Source of the DNA: Poteriospumella lacustris
Lineage: Eukaryota; Sar; Chrysophyceae; Chromulinales; Dinobryaceae
DNA length: 63,685 nt
Assembly: GCA_008000375.1 (NCBI GenBank)
Contig: SMOI01000041.1
Coordinates: forward strand, 1 to 63,685
Direction of reading: 5' to 3'
Under the pieces are notes generated by a model. It was not told the DNA's origin and ran no database searches. It was given only the letters and a program-made list of their open reading frames with translations. Position 1 is the stretch's first letter; every line of letters starts with the position of its first letter. Shown one piece after another: positions 19,985 through 29,261 of this stretch. The translations under genes and the position numbers were made by a program.

Positions 19985-20214
19985 ATCACCGTGACAGACA
20001 CATGCTGGAAGATAAGAGAGAGGCTTGTGACACTGAACGATAAGCGTTTCGTCTTTCCCATTGCCACTGCTTCTCTCCGGATAGGCAGCAGTACATTGAC
20101 GAAAGTGAACGACCGACCCAAGGGGATTCCTTATATGCAGGAGACACAAAGCAAAAGACAAAGACGTCAAAAGAGCAACCTGTGGATTCGTCAATCATTG
20201 AGACAGAGCTGCCG
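19985..20214 (+). promoter_or_regulatory. Subfamily C upstream block, copy 2
   Basis: It matches 9530-9752 through landmarks GATAAGAGAGAGGCTT, GATAAGCGTTTCG, AGACAAAGACGTCAAAAGAG and TCATTGAGACAGAGCTGCCG before the ATG. The 240 bases before it (19744-19984) show nothing recognisable. Confidence 0.5.
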
Positions 20215-21486
20215 ATGATCACTCCTCGACCTTTCCAACGAGGCCACCACCACCGGCTGGCCAACGAGTTCGATTTGTGTCTCTACCGCGTGGTGACCCA
20301 ACGATGTCAAGGTCGAGTATTACCGTTTGATGTGCGACAGATGATTAAAGAGTATGCATGGGTATCGTTCTGCAACAAGACACTTAGGCAGGCTGTGCGG
20401 TGTTGGCGCTACGACAAAGCAACTGCTTTAGCACAGTATGGGGATATCAACGACTGGGACGTGAGCGGAGTTACCGACATGTCCGCGCTGTTCTTTAAAA
20501 CTCCTTTTAACGATCGCATCGACCAGTGGGACGTGAGTATCGTGACGTCCATGGCGGGCATGTTTCGACAAGCGACCGTGTTTGACCAGCGGCTGGACAC
20601 GTGGGATGTGGGCAGCGTCACCGACATGAGCAACATGCTCCGTGAGGCCTCTTCATTCAATCAACCGTTATCTTCATGGGATGTATGCCAGGTCCGAAAT
20701 GTGTGTGATATGTTCGGTCAAGCCTCGTCGTTCAATCAGCCGTTGTCCGAATGGAATGTCGGTCGAGTGACCGATATGAGCTACATGTTTTATAAAGCAA
20801 TACGATTCACTCAGCCGTTGGCGGATTGGGACGTCCGTCAGGTCACCGATATGAGTCAGATGTTTTGTCAGGCCTCAGTGTTCAATCAATCGTTGTCGAA
20901 CTGGAATGTCAGTCAGGTCGCCGTGATGAAGCACATGTTTTCGGATGCGGTGTCGTTCAACCAGTCGCTGGCGGGTTGGAACGTGGGCCAAGTTGACGAT
21001 ATGAGCAGCATGTTTGAGAATGCCTCGTTGTTCAACCAGCCGTTGTCTGGGTGGGATGTCAGTGATGTGGTGGATATGAGCTGTATGTTCTCGTTGTTCA
21101 ACCAGCCGTTGTCTGGGTGGGATGTCAGTGATGTGGTGGATATGAGCTGTATGTTTTATGGTGCGGCGTCGTTCAATCAGCCTTTGGCTACGTGGAGCGT
21201 CGGTCAGGTGATCTATATGGGCTTCATGTTTTATGATGCGGTGTCGTTCAATCAGCCTTTGGCTACGTGGGATGTCAGCCAGGTGATAAACATGGGCTGC
21301 ATGTTTGCTGGTGCGGTGTCATTTAACCAACCATTGTCAACGTGGAACGTCGGTCAGGTGACGGACATGGATTGCATGTTTTATGATGCGGTGTCGTTTA
21401 ACCAGACGTTGGCGATGTGGGATGTCCGCCAAGTGACGGATATGGTGGATATGTTTACGGGGGCTTCGTCCTTCGACCAATCATAA
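20215..21486 (+). CDS. DUF285 repeat protein, subfamily C, expanded repeats
   Basis: A 423-residue protein from the ATG at 20215 (MITPRPFQRGHHHRL); the frame extends to a GTG at 20182, but paralogs begin at this ATG. The module reads VLPFDVRQMIKEYAW, with Asp replacing the near-invariant Gly after LPF. Fourteen repeats are present against ten in 9753. A 66-base tandem duplication (21025-21156) adds a 22-residue unit and breaks the 25-residue register once (MFSLFNQPL). The protein ends abruptly at GASSFDQS, ten residues before the C-type end seen in 9753, so the C-terminus is slightly truncated. Confidence 0.88.
   Translation: MITPRPFQRGHHHRLANEFDLCLYRVVTQRCQGRVLPFDVRQMIKEYAWVSFCNKTLRQAVRCWRYDKATALAQYGDINDWDVSGVTDMSALFFKTPFNDRIDQWDVSIVTSMAGMFRQATVFDQRLDTWDVGSVTDMSNMLREASSFNQPLSSWDVCQVRNVCDMFGQASSFNQPLSEWNVGRVTDMSYMFYKAIRFTQPLADWDVRQVTDMSQMFCQASVFNQSLSNWNVSQVAVMKHMFSDAVSFNQSLAGWNVGQVDDMSSMFENASLFNQPLSGWDVSDVVDMSCMFSLFNQPLSGWDVSDVVDMSCMFYGAASFNQPLATWSVGQVIYMGFMFYDAVSFNQPLATWDVSQVINMGCMFAGAVSFNQPLSTWNVGQVTDMDCMFYDAVSFNQTLAMWDVRQVTDMVDMFTGASSFDQS
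21025..21156 (+). repeat. 66-base in-frame tandem duplication inside a DUF285 gene
   Basis: Copy 1 (21025-21090) and copy 2 (21091-21156) differ only at the last base that I can see. The unit is 22 codons, three short of a normal repeat, so the duplication did not follow repeat borders. Confidence 0.85.
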
Positions 21487-21730
21487 GGAATCAGTCTCAT
21501 GTGTTGAGGCTCACGTTACCGTTTGATGGATACGGTACTTTATGTTCTACTTTGCAAGCCTTTCTCTCTTTCTGGATGTATGATGTCCTGTTCGTTTTCA
21601 CATTGTAGCCTTCTTTCCCTATGTGCAAGCTTGATGATTGTGATTATGTCATAATCAGTCCAAGTTGGTGTATGGGTCAGGTGATGACTTGCGGGGAGTT
21701 TCACCTTGTTGGATTTGTGCGTCACTGTGA

Positions 21731-22197
21731 ATGACCACCACCACCATGAATCACCGTGATCTCTTCCAGCTCATTGACCTGTGTCTTTACCGCACTTCGT
21801 AATTGTGCTGTGGGCGAGTGATGCCAGTTGTTGGAAGACTGGGGCGTGTCGTCTGTCACGAATATGGGTTTCATGTTCAGTGGTGCAGTCACCTTTCAGC
21901 CGCTATCGAAGTGGAATGTCTCCTCCGTCACCGAAATGAACTTCATGCTGAACTTGGGCATTGCGTATATCCAGCCCCTCAACGACTGGGACGTCTCTCG
22001 GGTTGCCACCACGCTGCATATTCCGCGGTACAAATGCGTTAAACCCGCTGCTGGACCTGTGAAACCTCGCGTCCCGGCCAGTGTTTGATGATGTCAGTGC
22101 GTTCAATAGATCGCACTTCACATTGAAGCAGAAGATGTACAAGAAGCATCAGCGGAAGACTTTCCCGGTTTTTCGAGCCGCAGGGTACAGTGCCTGA
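21731..22197 (+). pseudogene. Chimeric A1/A2 DUF285 pseudogene with large deletion
   Basis: The start MTTTTMNHRDLFQLIDLC is A1-type and stops at a TAA at 21800-21802, where A1 genes have GAG. Sequence continues as GGGCGAGTG and then jumps near 21830 into A2-type text (LEDWGVSSVTNMGFMFSGA), with the next repeats damaged. The end is an A2-type GCAGGGTACAG followed by TGA. About 90 codons, including most of the N-module, are missing. The junction therefore fuses two subfamilies. Confidence 0.8.
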
Positions 22198-22296
22198 CGG
22201 ACGATGGGCCTACCGCCCAGCCCTGACTACCGACGGAGGTTGGGTAGCTCTGCCTCCGCCTTTTTTCGTAATAACGTTGAAAGCGAAAGTAATTAA

Positions 22297-22716
22297 CATA
22301 CACGTAGCTACCACACCACACCTGTAACTAGTACACCAGCCTATACCGCTTCCCTCGTACCGTACCGTGGAGCTGCGGTGGATCCGTCGTAGGTCGCTGC
22401 GGACCACTGCCACTCGGACCACTGCCAACGACTACACGTCGTACCTGTCTACGTCTGCTCCGTACGCTACCTGTGCGATCGGTGTCTACCCACATTCGTA
22501 CCGGCCGCCATGGAGGCACCCCCGGAGGTCGAGAGGGGCCGCGATGGCCTGCCGTTCGACCCCCCTCGACTGGCGAGACAGGGTATGTCCAGGTACCCTG
22601 GTGATCGCACCGGTAGACCTGGGTGTACCGTGGGTCGATACAGCACGTCACCGTAGAGCCTCGCCAAGGGTGGTGTGTGGGTCAACGATAGCATCCCCAG
22701 AGGAGAGACGAAGACG
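22297..22716. repeat. Convergent-pair spacer repeat S2
   Basis: It matches S1 (14346-15023) from ACACGTAGCTACCACACCAC onward, almost without differences, and lies between the A1/A2 pseudogene and the B gene at 22717. The 5' third of S1 is absent. Confidence 0.75.
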
Positions 22717-23787
22717 CTATGTCGTCACCCGTAGGGACGGACGACAGCCCGCTGACTGGAACATACACCACATATTGGTGCCAGGCGACACTCTCCACGT
22801 GTCTAATGGCTGGTTGAACGACGTGGCGCCTTTGAACATGTTACTCATGTCGGTCACATTTCTCACATCCCACGTGTCTAACGGCTGGTTATACGACGTG
22901 GCTTTGGTGAACATATAGTGCATGTCAGTAACCCGACGAATGTCCCACATGGACAAGGGCTGGTTGAATGAGACCGCTCCAGCGAACATGCAAACCATGC
23001 TAGTTACTTGACTCACATCCCACGCAGCCAATGGCTGGTTGAATCCTGCGGCGCCACTGAACAGGCGGGTCATGTTGGTGACCTGACTCACATTCCACTC
23101 GGACAATGGCTGGTTGAAGGTTACCGCAGCACGAAACGTGAAATTCAGACTAGTCACCCGGCTCACATTCCAGTTCGACAACGGTTGGTTGAACGCATAA
23201 GTGTTCGCGAATGTACTGTACAGATCGGCGACTTGGCTCACATCCCACGTATTCACCGGCTGATTGAAGGATGTTGCATTCATGAACATGGCTTGTACTG
23301 AAATGACCTGCCTCACGTTCCACGTGCCCAACGGTTGGTTAAAAATGGTAGCATAGTAAAACATATTCTTCATCGAGGTGACGTTGCGCACGTCCCAACG
23401 GTCGATCCGGTCATTGAACTTCGTGTACTGAAATAGACCGGCCATATCGGTCACCTTCCTCACGTCCCAGTCATTGATCTCCCCGTAGCGATCATACGCG
23501 GTCGCTCTGTCGCTGCACCACAACTGCACTGCCGCTCGTAGCGTCTCGTTGTCGAACGACACCCAGGCATAGTCCTTGATCATCTGTCGCACGCCAAACG
23601 GCAGCACTTGACCTCTGCAGCAGTTGGCCACCATGCGGTACAGACACAAGTCCAACACCACTGCGATGGGACGGTCGGTTGGACGCCTATGGCCCGAAGG
23701 TCGTGAGGGGATCATGGCCTGTATATCGACGATCGCAGGAGAGATCACCTCTCCTACCAGCGTGCTCGTGACCTCGTTAGCTTGCAT
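22717..23787 (-). CDS. DUF285 repeat protein, subfamily B
   Basis: A 356-residue protein from the conserved MQANEVTSTLVGEV start (ATG at 23785-23787). An in-frame ATG at 23830-23832 would add 15 residues and cannot be excluded. Module: VLDLCLYRMV, VLPFGVRQMIKDYAW, TLRAAVQLW. Nine repeats run from FNDRIDRW through FNQPVNTW to FNQPLDTW, then the B ending (MFQSAGCRPSLRVTT). The open frame is clean. Its 5' side faces SKP1, about 430 bases away and divergent; its 3' side faces spacer S2. Confidence 0.9.
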   Translation of the reverse strand: MQANEVTSTLVGEVISPAIVDIQAMIPSRPSGHRRPTDRPIAVVLDLCLYRMVANCCRGQVLPFGVRQMIKDYAWVSFDNETLRAAVQLWCSDRATAYDRYGEINDWDVRKVTDMAGLFQYTKFNDRIDRWDVRNVTSMKNMFYYATIFNQPLGTWNVRQVISVQAMFMNATSFNQPVNTWDVSQVADLYSTFANTYAFNQPLSNWNVSRVTSLNFTFRAAVTFNQPLSEWNVSQVTNMTRLFSGAAGFNQPLAAWDVSQVTSMVCMFAGAVSFNQPLSMWDIRRVTDMHYMFTKATSYNQPLDTWDVRNVTDMSNMFKGATSFNQPLDTWRVSPGTNMWCMFQSAGCRPSLRVTT

Positions 23788-24214
23788 GGTTCCATTTGTG
23801 GTGAGCACTTCGTGTATTGGGTCAAGTTCCATTTACAGGCGCAGTGGATCTATTCCAATCCTGGTGGAGCTGGTGGTGAGCGGCGGTCGTTGTGCGGCGC
23901 TGTGGTCGTGTACCATCAGATAGCTCTTGCTGCATATCTTCCCGCCATGTCTGCGAGGTGAAAGGTACCGTACAACCGTCAGAGACAATGTCCCGATCGA
24001 GTACACACAGGTGAGTATGGGGCCTGGTACCAAGGGGGCCTGTACATGATGACGACGGTGAAAAACGCGTTCGTCGGTCGTCGGCAAATCGCGTTCATTT
24101 TGTGGGTCCGAGTGGGTCCGAGGGAAATATGATGGTCAGTAGCCACAACGCATTGAGCTGACAAGCAGTAGCGAGAATTACTATCACATTCGCTCCACCC
24201 GTTTCGATTGAGAA
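23788..24214. other. Divergent intergenic region between a B gene and SKP1
   Basis: No gene is supported here. It must contain the promoters of both flanking genes, but I see none of the A2/B repeat words found in the other B promoters. Confidence 0.5.
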
Positions 24215-24809
24215 ATGTCTGAAACAACGAAATTGGCTGAGGACTCGAAGACTGTCCATTTAGTGTCGCAAGAGGGCGAGTCCTTCGACGTCCCTGTCGC
24301 CGTTGCCACCATGTCCGTCTTGGTAAAAACCATGATTGATGAGGATCACGACGACGAGGAAGCTCAAGAAATTCCGTTGCCCAATGTGAAGTCGTCCATC
24401 TTGGCGAAAGTCATCGAGTACGCCCAGCACTATATCGCTGAACCCATGCACGAAATCGAAAAGGTATGTCACCGTGGGAGGTGCTGTATGCGTACCCGAC
24501 ACTACCGCTGACTCCATCGTTTGTGTCTGTTTGCCACAGCCATTGAAGTCGGCCAACATGAAGGAGGTGGTCCAAAAATGGTACGCGACCTTCGTAGCAG
24601 TCGATCAAGACGTGCTGTTCGAGCTCATTCTCGCCGCCAACTACATGGACATCAAGCCGCTGTTAGACCTGACGTGTGCGACAGTGGCCAGCTGGATCAA
24701 GGGCAAGAACGCAGAGGAGATCCGTAAGCACTTCAACATCGTCGACGACTTCACGCCAGAAGAGGAGGCGCAAGTGCGCGAAGAAAACAAGTGGGTGGAG
24801 GAAGCTTAA
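24215..24809 (+). CDS. SKP1: SKP1, SCF ubiquitin ligase adaptor (two exons)
   Basis: Exon 1 is 24215-24463 (83 codons) and exon 2 is 24540-24809, giving 172 residues, the usual SKP1 length. The N-terminal BTB/POZ-like part has [15 protein letters not shown], a typical acidic loop ([17 protein letters not shown]) and [12 protein letters not shown]. The C-terminal F-box-binding part has [39 protein letters not shown] and the hallmark [20 protein letters not shown]1 links cullin-1 to F-box receptors; Elongin C, which binds BC-box receptors, shares its fold. This is the only gene in the window with a clear intron, and it sits inside the DUF285 cluster between two B genes. Identity is secure; whether it partners the DUF285 proteins is inference. 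Confidence 0.95.
24464..24539 (+). other. Spliceosomal intron of SKP1
   Basis: A 76-base phase-0 intron with donor AAG/GTATGT and acceptor TTTGCCACAG/CC. Removing it joins MHEIEK to [10 protein letters not shown], continuous with other SKP1 proteins. Confidence 0.9.
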
Positions 24810-25343
24810 CACGGGGGGTTCGCCTGGTAGTTTACTTGTTTCACCAACTGTATGTACTGCGTAAATGGACTTGAACGTCAGCTGTGTGCGCCTTCTTAAT
24901 CGCAGCAGGTGACCATTATGCCCAGACAACACAATCGCACAATTGTCTAAAGTAATACCGTTGCCGATTGAACAACGAGAAGAGACTCCCGTCCATCTAC
25001 TTGTGACACAGAGAGGATATTAAGGGAAACAAAAATGGTTACATTGCTGATAGGCGACTGCTTCTTGACACCCGCTGCTCTGGTGGGGTCTCAACCGTCC
25101 ACGATACCTCGTCCCAAACGATAGTTTCGTCCTAAACATGCTGCGGAACCGAGCGAATCGCAGTGATCTAGCAGCTGGTGGACAGCTACCGAACGTTAGA
25201 CCATAGACAGCCCAGTCGTTGCGCCTCGCTGGTGGAGGGCCTCGGTGGCGGTAACCCATCCGGCGACAGTCATCACAGAGGAGACACGCCAGGTCAACAT
25301 CGAGTGGTATATACATGGTGTATACATGGATAGTATCAAGAGG
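24810..25343. other. Intergenic region between convergent SKP1 and B gene
   Basis: I see no gene, no conserved S-type spacer and no strong repeat here. Open frames under 100 codons on both strands look random. Confidence 0.5.
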
Positions 25344-26343
25344 CTACGAAATCTCTCGGATAGATGGCCGGCAGCCCGCCGACTCGAACATCGCTGCCAT
25401 TGCGGTGCCAGTGGACACCCTCCACGTGTCCAACGGCTGGTTGAACGACGTGGCGCGGCAAAACATGCAACTCATACGAGACACCTTGCTCACATTCCAC
25501 ATGTGTAGCGGCTGGTTGAAAGCGGCCGCTCCCATGAACATGCCACATGTATGAATCACCTGGCTTACGTTCCATGTCGACAAGGGCTGGTTGAACGATG
25601 TGGCGCCACTGAACACGCACTCCATGTTAGTAACCTGACTCACATCCCACGTGTCTATTGGCTGGTTGAAGGAAACCGCGTGACAGAACATGAAAGACAA
25701 AGCAGTCGCCTTTCGAATATCCCACGAGGACAATGGCTGGTTGAATTCCCGCGTTGCGCCGAACATTCCAGCTATTTGAGTCATATTCCGCACATCCCAC
25801 GAGGCCAGTGGTTGATTGAACAATGTCGCATCCGAAAACATGCACTGGGCACGGGAGACGTGACTAACGTTCCAAGTATCCAACGGCTGGTTAAATTGGG
25901 TAGCGAGGCGAAACATATTCTCCATCGAGGTGACGTTGCGCAACGTCCCAACGGTCGATACGGTCATTGAACTCCGTTTCCCGAAAGAGCCCGGTCATAT
26001 CAGTAACGTGTCTAACCTCCCAGTCGTTTATATCACCGTAGCGGTCACGTGCGGTGGCTCTGTCGCTGCACCACAACCGCACTGCCGCTCGTAGCGTCTC
26101 GTTGTCGAACGACACCCAGGCATAGTCCTTGATCATCTGTCGCACGCCAAACGGCAGCACTTGCCCCCTACAATAGTCAATCACCACGCGGTAGAGACAC
26201 AAGTCCACCACCACTGCGATGAGACGGTCGGTAGGACGTCCATGGCCCGACGGTCGTAAGGGGATCATGGCCTGTGTATCGACGATTGCAGGAGAGCAGC
26301 ACACCTCCCCTTCCAGCGTACTCGTGACCTCGTTGGCTTGCAT
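25344..26343 (-). pseudogene. Subfamily B DUF285 gene with single-base frameshift
   Basis: It starts at the conserved MQANEVTSTLEGEV and carries an intact N-module (VVDLCLYRVV, VLPFGVRQMIKDYAW). At about 25942 an extra A (GCGCAACGTCCC against GCGCACGTCCC in paralogs) shifts the frame inside FNDRIDRWDV. The rest, from RNVTSMENMF through seven more repeats to MFESAGCRPSIREIS, is perfectly readable in the next frame. Only one lesion is present, so this may be a sequencing error or a very young pseudogene. It is divergent from the A2 gene at 26660. Confidence 0.75.
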
Positions 26344-26659
26344 GATACATGGGTTAATCCGCTTGTACAGCTGCAGGCTACCGATGTGTTCGTTGTGGCC
26401 AAGCTGGCTTCGATCCGTCTCCGCGGCACTGCTCCATGGCCTTTGTCACATCTCACCTGTCACATTTCATCTGTAACAGGCCGCATCATGTCACAAGTCA
26501 CATGTCACCTGTCACCTGTCGTATGTCACATGTCAATAGTCACATGTCACATGTCCTCTGTCGGGGTGGTGACATGTGAGACCTGACGACCAACGCCGCC
26601 AATGTAGAAATGCGAAGGAGCACCGGGATGGTCGCAGAAAGCATCAGAACGAGGTGACC
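26344..26659. promoter_or_regulatory. Bidirectional B/A2 promoter region, second copy
   Basis: It shares with 7338-7871 the CGATGTGTTCGTTGTGGCC segment (about 26381) and a long run of TCACATGTCACCTGTCAC-like words (about 26450-26575), then ACCTGACGACCAACGCC before the A2 start. It is shorter because the left-hand part of the 7.4 kb copy is missing. Confidence 0.5.
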
Positions 26660-27622
26660 ATGAGTACTAGTGACGTGTTCTCTTTTGCTGACCATCTGAG
26701 GCAATGCTTCGTATACTTTCTAAGGGCGGTTCAGCGCATCAGGGTGATTGTTTGCTTTTATGTAGGACTGTCGGCGGCCGGACAATCCCATCGCGAACTG
26801 TTCCAACTGGTTGACTTTTGCCTCTTTCGTAGAGCAGATGAACTGGATCAATGTGTGTTGCCGTATGGTATCCGTCAACTGATCAAAGATTATCTTGGGG
26901 CACTGGACAACGACAGTATTCGCACTGCCGTTAAACTGTGGATAGAGAACCGTAATGCTGCCATCGCTCGCTATGGCCACATCTCTCTGTGGGATACCCA
27001 CCGTGTGACCGACATGAGCAGGCTATTCGAAGGGCAACGATTCTTCAACGACGACATCAGCGGGTGGGACGTGGCGAAGGTGACGACTTTGAGTCACATG
27101 TTTCATATCGCGGAGGCCTTCAATCAGCCTATAGGCACATGGAATACCTCCAAAGTCACCGATATGAGCTCGTTATTTTATTTCTCAAACAGCTTCAACC
27201 AGCCGTTGGAAGCCTGGGACGTGTCGTCTGTCACCAATATGGGGTGCACGTTTGATGGTGCCGCAGCCTTCAACCAGCCGCTGTCGAAGTGGAATGTCTC
27301 CTCGGTAACTGAGATGAGGTTTATGTTTTCCTATACCATAGCATTTAACCAGCCCCTGAACGACTGGGATGCGTCTCGGGTGCAATCTACATGCTACATG
27401 TTCTACTGTGCAAGGGCGTTCAACCAGCCGCTGGAGCGGTGGAACCTCGCTACCGCCACCTCGATATCGTCAATGTTTCGTAATACCTCTGCGTTCAACC
27501 AACCGCTGGTGTCGTGGAACGTCGAATTGATTCCTTATAAGCCTGAGGTGTTCCAAGGCGCTGATGCCTACCGTCAGCCGGAGACGATGGTAGTGTGGCG
27601 GGCTGCAGGGTACACCGACTGA
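26660..27622 (+). CDS. DUF285 repeat protein, subfamily A2 with N-terminal extension
   Basis: A 320-residue protein from the ATG at 26660 (MSTSDVFSFADHLRQC); a longer frame begins only with GTG at 26576. The extension of about 45 residues includes a moderately hydrophobic stretch (IRVIVCFYVGLSAAG). Module: LVDFCLFRRA (Phe for Leu before Cys), VLPYGIRQLIKDYLG, SIRTAVKLW. Eight repeats run from FNDDISGW through FNQPLERW to YRQPETMVVWRAAGYTD. It is followed by spacer S3. No lesion is visible. Confidence 0.9.
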   Translation: MSTSDVFSFADHLRQCFVYFLRAVQRIRVIVCFYVGLSAAGQSHRELFQLVDFCLFRRADELDQCVLPYGIRQLIKDYLGALDNDSIRTAVKLWIENRNAAIARYGHISLWDTHRVTDMSRLFEGQRFFNDDISGWDVAKVTTLSHMFHIAEAFNQPIGTWNTSKVTDMSSLFYFSNSFNQPLEAWDVSSVTNMGCTFDGAAAFNQPLSKWNVSSVTEMRFMFSYTIAFNQPLNDWDASRVQSTCYMFYCARAFNQPLERWNLATATSISSMFRNTSAFNQPLVSWNVELIPYKPEVFQGADAYRQPETMVVWRAAGYTD

Positions 27623-28089
27623 CGTCCTGTGAGCGTACCGCCATACGCTGACGACACACTGCGGTCGGTGACGTGGTGTACACCACCGTAGATCGCGATC
27701 GTAGGCTATGCCACCCTACCAGCGGTCCACCGTCATCGATCTCGTCTACAGTGAGGTGGGTGCGAACGCCTCACTGCCTCCGCTGCGGATCACGGGTGGA
27801 CGTAGCGGATGCTCCCTCCCTGCAGTTGGCCTGCCTCCGCTGGGCACCTGCACGTGGAGAGGGCATAGCCATGCGATAGTGTGACAGGGATGCATAGATT
27901 AGCTGTACACGTAGCTGCCACACCACACCTGCAACCAGTACACCAGCCTACACCGCTTCCCTCGTACCGTACCGTGGAGCTGCGGTGGATCCGTCGTAGG
28001 TCGCTGCGGACCACCGCCACTCGGACCACTGCCAACGACTACACGTCGTAGGTGTCAACGATAGCATCCCCAGAGGAGAGATGCAGACG
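27623..28089. repeat. Convergent-pair spacer repeat S3 (internally deleted)
   Basis: It matches S1 at both ends, but about 300 bases are missing: the text passes directly from CTACACGTCGTA to GGTGTCAACGATAGCA. It joins the A2 gene at 27622 to the B 3' fragment at 28090. Confidence 0.75.
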
Positions 28090-28250
28090 CTATGTCGTCA
28101 CCCGTAGGGACAGACGACAGCCCGCCGACTCGAACATACCCAGTGTATAGGTTCCAGGCGACACCCTCCACTTGTCAAACGGTTGATGCAACGACATAGC
28201 TCCCTTGAACATGTAGGCCATATTGGTCACATTGCTCACATTCCAAGTGG
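28090..28250 (-). pseudogene. 3' end of an inverted-apart subfamily B gene
   Basis: On the minus strand this reads TWNVSNVTNMAYMF, one further repeat (LHQPFDKW) and the complete B ending (WRVSPGTYTLGMFESAGC ... SLRVTT). It begins abruptly at 28250, exactly where the 5' part at 28506-29198 stops. Together they make one B gene separated by an inversion. Confidence 0.85.
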
Positions 28251-29197
28251 ACGGCCATCTCGAGTCGTCTTCACTATTACAAAAGAAGACATGTGACAGG
28301 TGACAGGTGACAGGTGACAGGTGACAGGTGACAGGTGACAGGTGACAGGTGACAGGTGACAGGTGACAGGTGACAGGTGACAGGTGACAGGTGACAGGTG
28401 ACATCGGCAATTGAGCAGCAGCGGACTGAGACGGATCGAAGCCATCTCGGCAACAACGAACACATCGGTAGCCTGCCGCTGTACAAGCTGACTAACCATT
28501 GTGCCATGCAAGCCAACAAGGTCACGAGTACGCTGGTGGGGGAGGTGCGCTGCTCTCCTGCGATCGTCGATACACAGGTAATGATCCCCTCACGACCTTC
28601 GGGACATGGACGTCCCACCGGCCGTCTCATCGCAGTGGTGGTGGACTTGTGTCTGTATCGTGTGGTGAACGACCATTGCAGAGGTCACGTGCTGCCGTTT
28701 GGCGTGCGACAGATGATCAAGGGCTATGCCTGGGTGTCGTTCGACAACGAGACGCTACGAGTGGCAGTGCGGTTGTGGTGCAGCGACAGAGCGACCGCGT
28801 ATGATCGCTACGGGGAGATCAACGACTGGGACGTGACCAAGGTGACCGATATGTCCGGACTCTTTCAGTCCACGATGTTCAATGACCGCATCGACCGCTG
28901 GGACGTGCGTAACGTCACCTCGATGGAGGAAATGTTCTTCGGCGCGACCTTGTTCAACCAGCCATTGGATACCTGGGACGTGAGCCAAGTGACCACTATG
29001 TGCGGCATGTTTGATGGAGCTACGGCGTTTAACCAGCCGTTGTCGAACTGGAATGTGCATCGAGTCCTTACCATGAGATACACGTTTGGAGGAGCCACAT
29101 CGTTTAACCAGCCATTAGACTCGTGGGACGTGAGTCGCGTCACTGCAATGAGCTGCATGTTCTCTGGGGCGGTCTGTTTCAACCAACCGATATCGTG
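28251..29197. other. Inverted segment of about 947 bases
   Basis: Flipping this segment back rejoins PIS to TWNV within a B gene. It also rejoins the promoter words CGACTCGAGATGGCC and GAGAACGAGAACC, which are adjacent upstream of the A2 gene at 7872 (7815-7850) but lie at opposite ends here. Both breakpoints are therefore explained by one event. Confidence 0.85.
28293..28397. repeat. (GTGACAG)15 heptamer array
   Basis: Fifteen perfect tandem copies of GTGACAG, then one imperfect copy (GTGACAT). In reverse complement the unit is CTGTCAC, matching the degenerate CATGTCAC/CCTGTCAC words of the other B/A2 promoter regions, so this looks like a promoter-proximal repeat that expanded. Confidence 0.95.
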
Positions 29198-29198
29198 A
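28506..29198 (+). pseudogene. 5' part of an inverted-apart subfamily B gene
   Basis: 231 codons from MQANKVTSTLVGEV. The N-module is intact apart from IKGYAW (Gly for Asp/Glu). Five repeats run from FNDRIDRW to FNQPLDSW, and a sixth is cut at FNQPIS followed directly by TGA. The TGA comes from the neighbouring A2 promoter, not from a B gene end. The missing 3' part is at 28090-28250 on the other strand. A shortened protein could still be made. Confidence 0.85.
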
Positions 29199-29261
29199 AA
29201 AAGAGAACGAGAACCGGGTGCGTACAGACTACAGAATCTATTGCTACCGAACTAGTTGACC

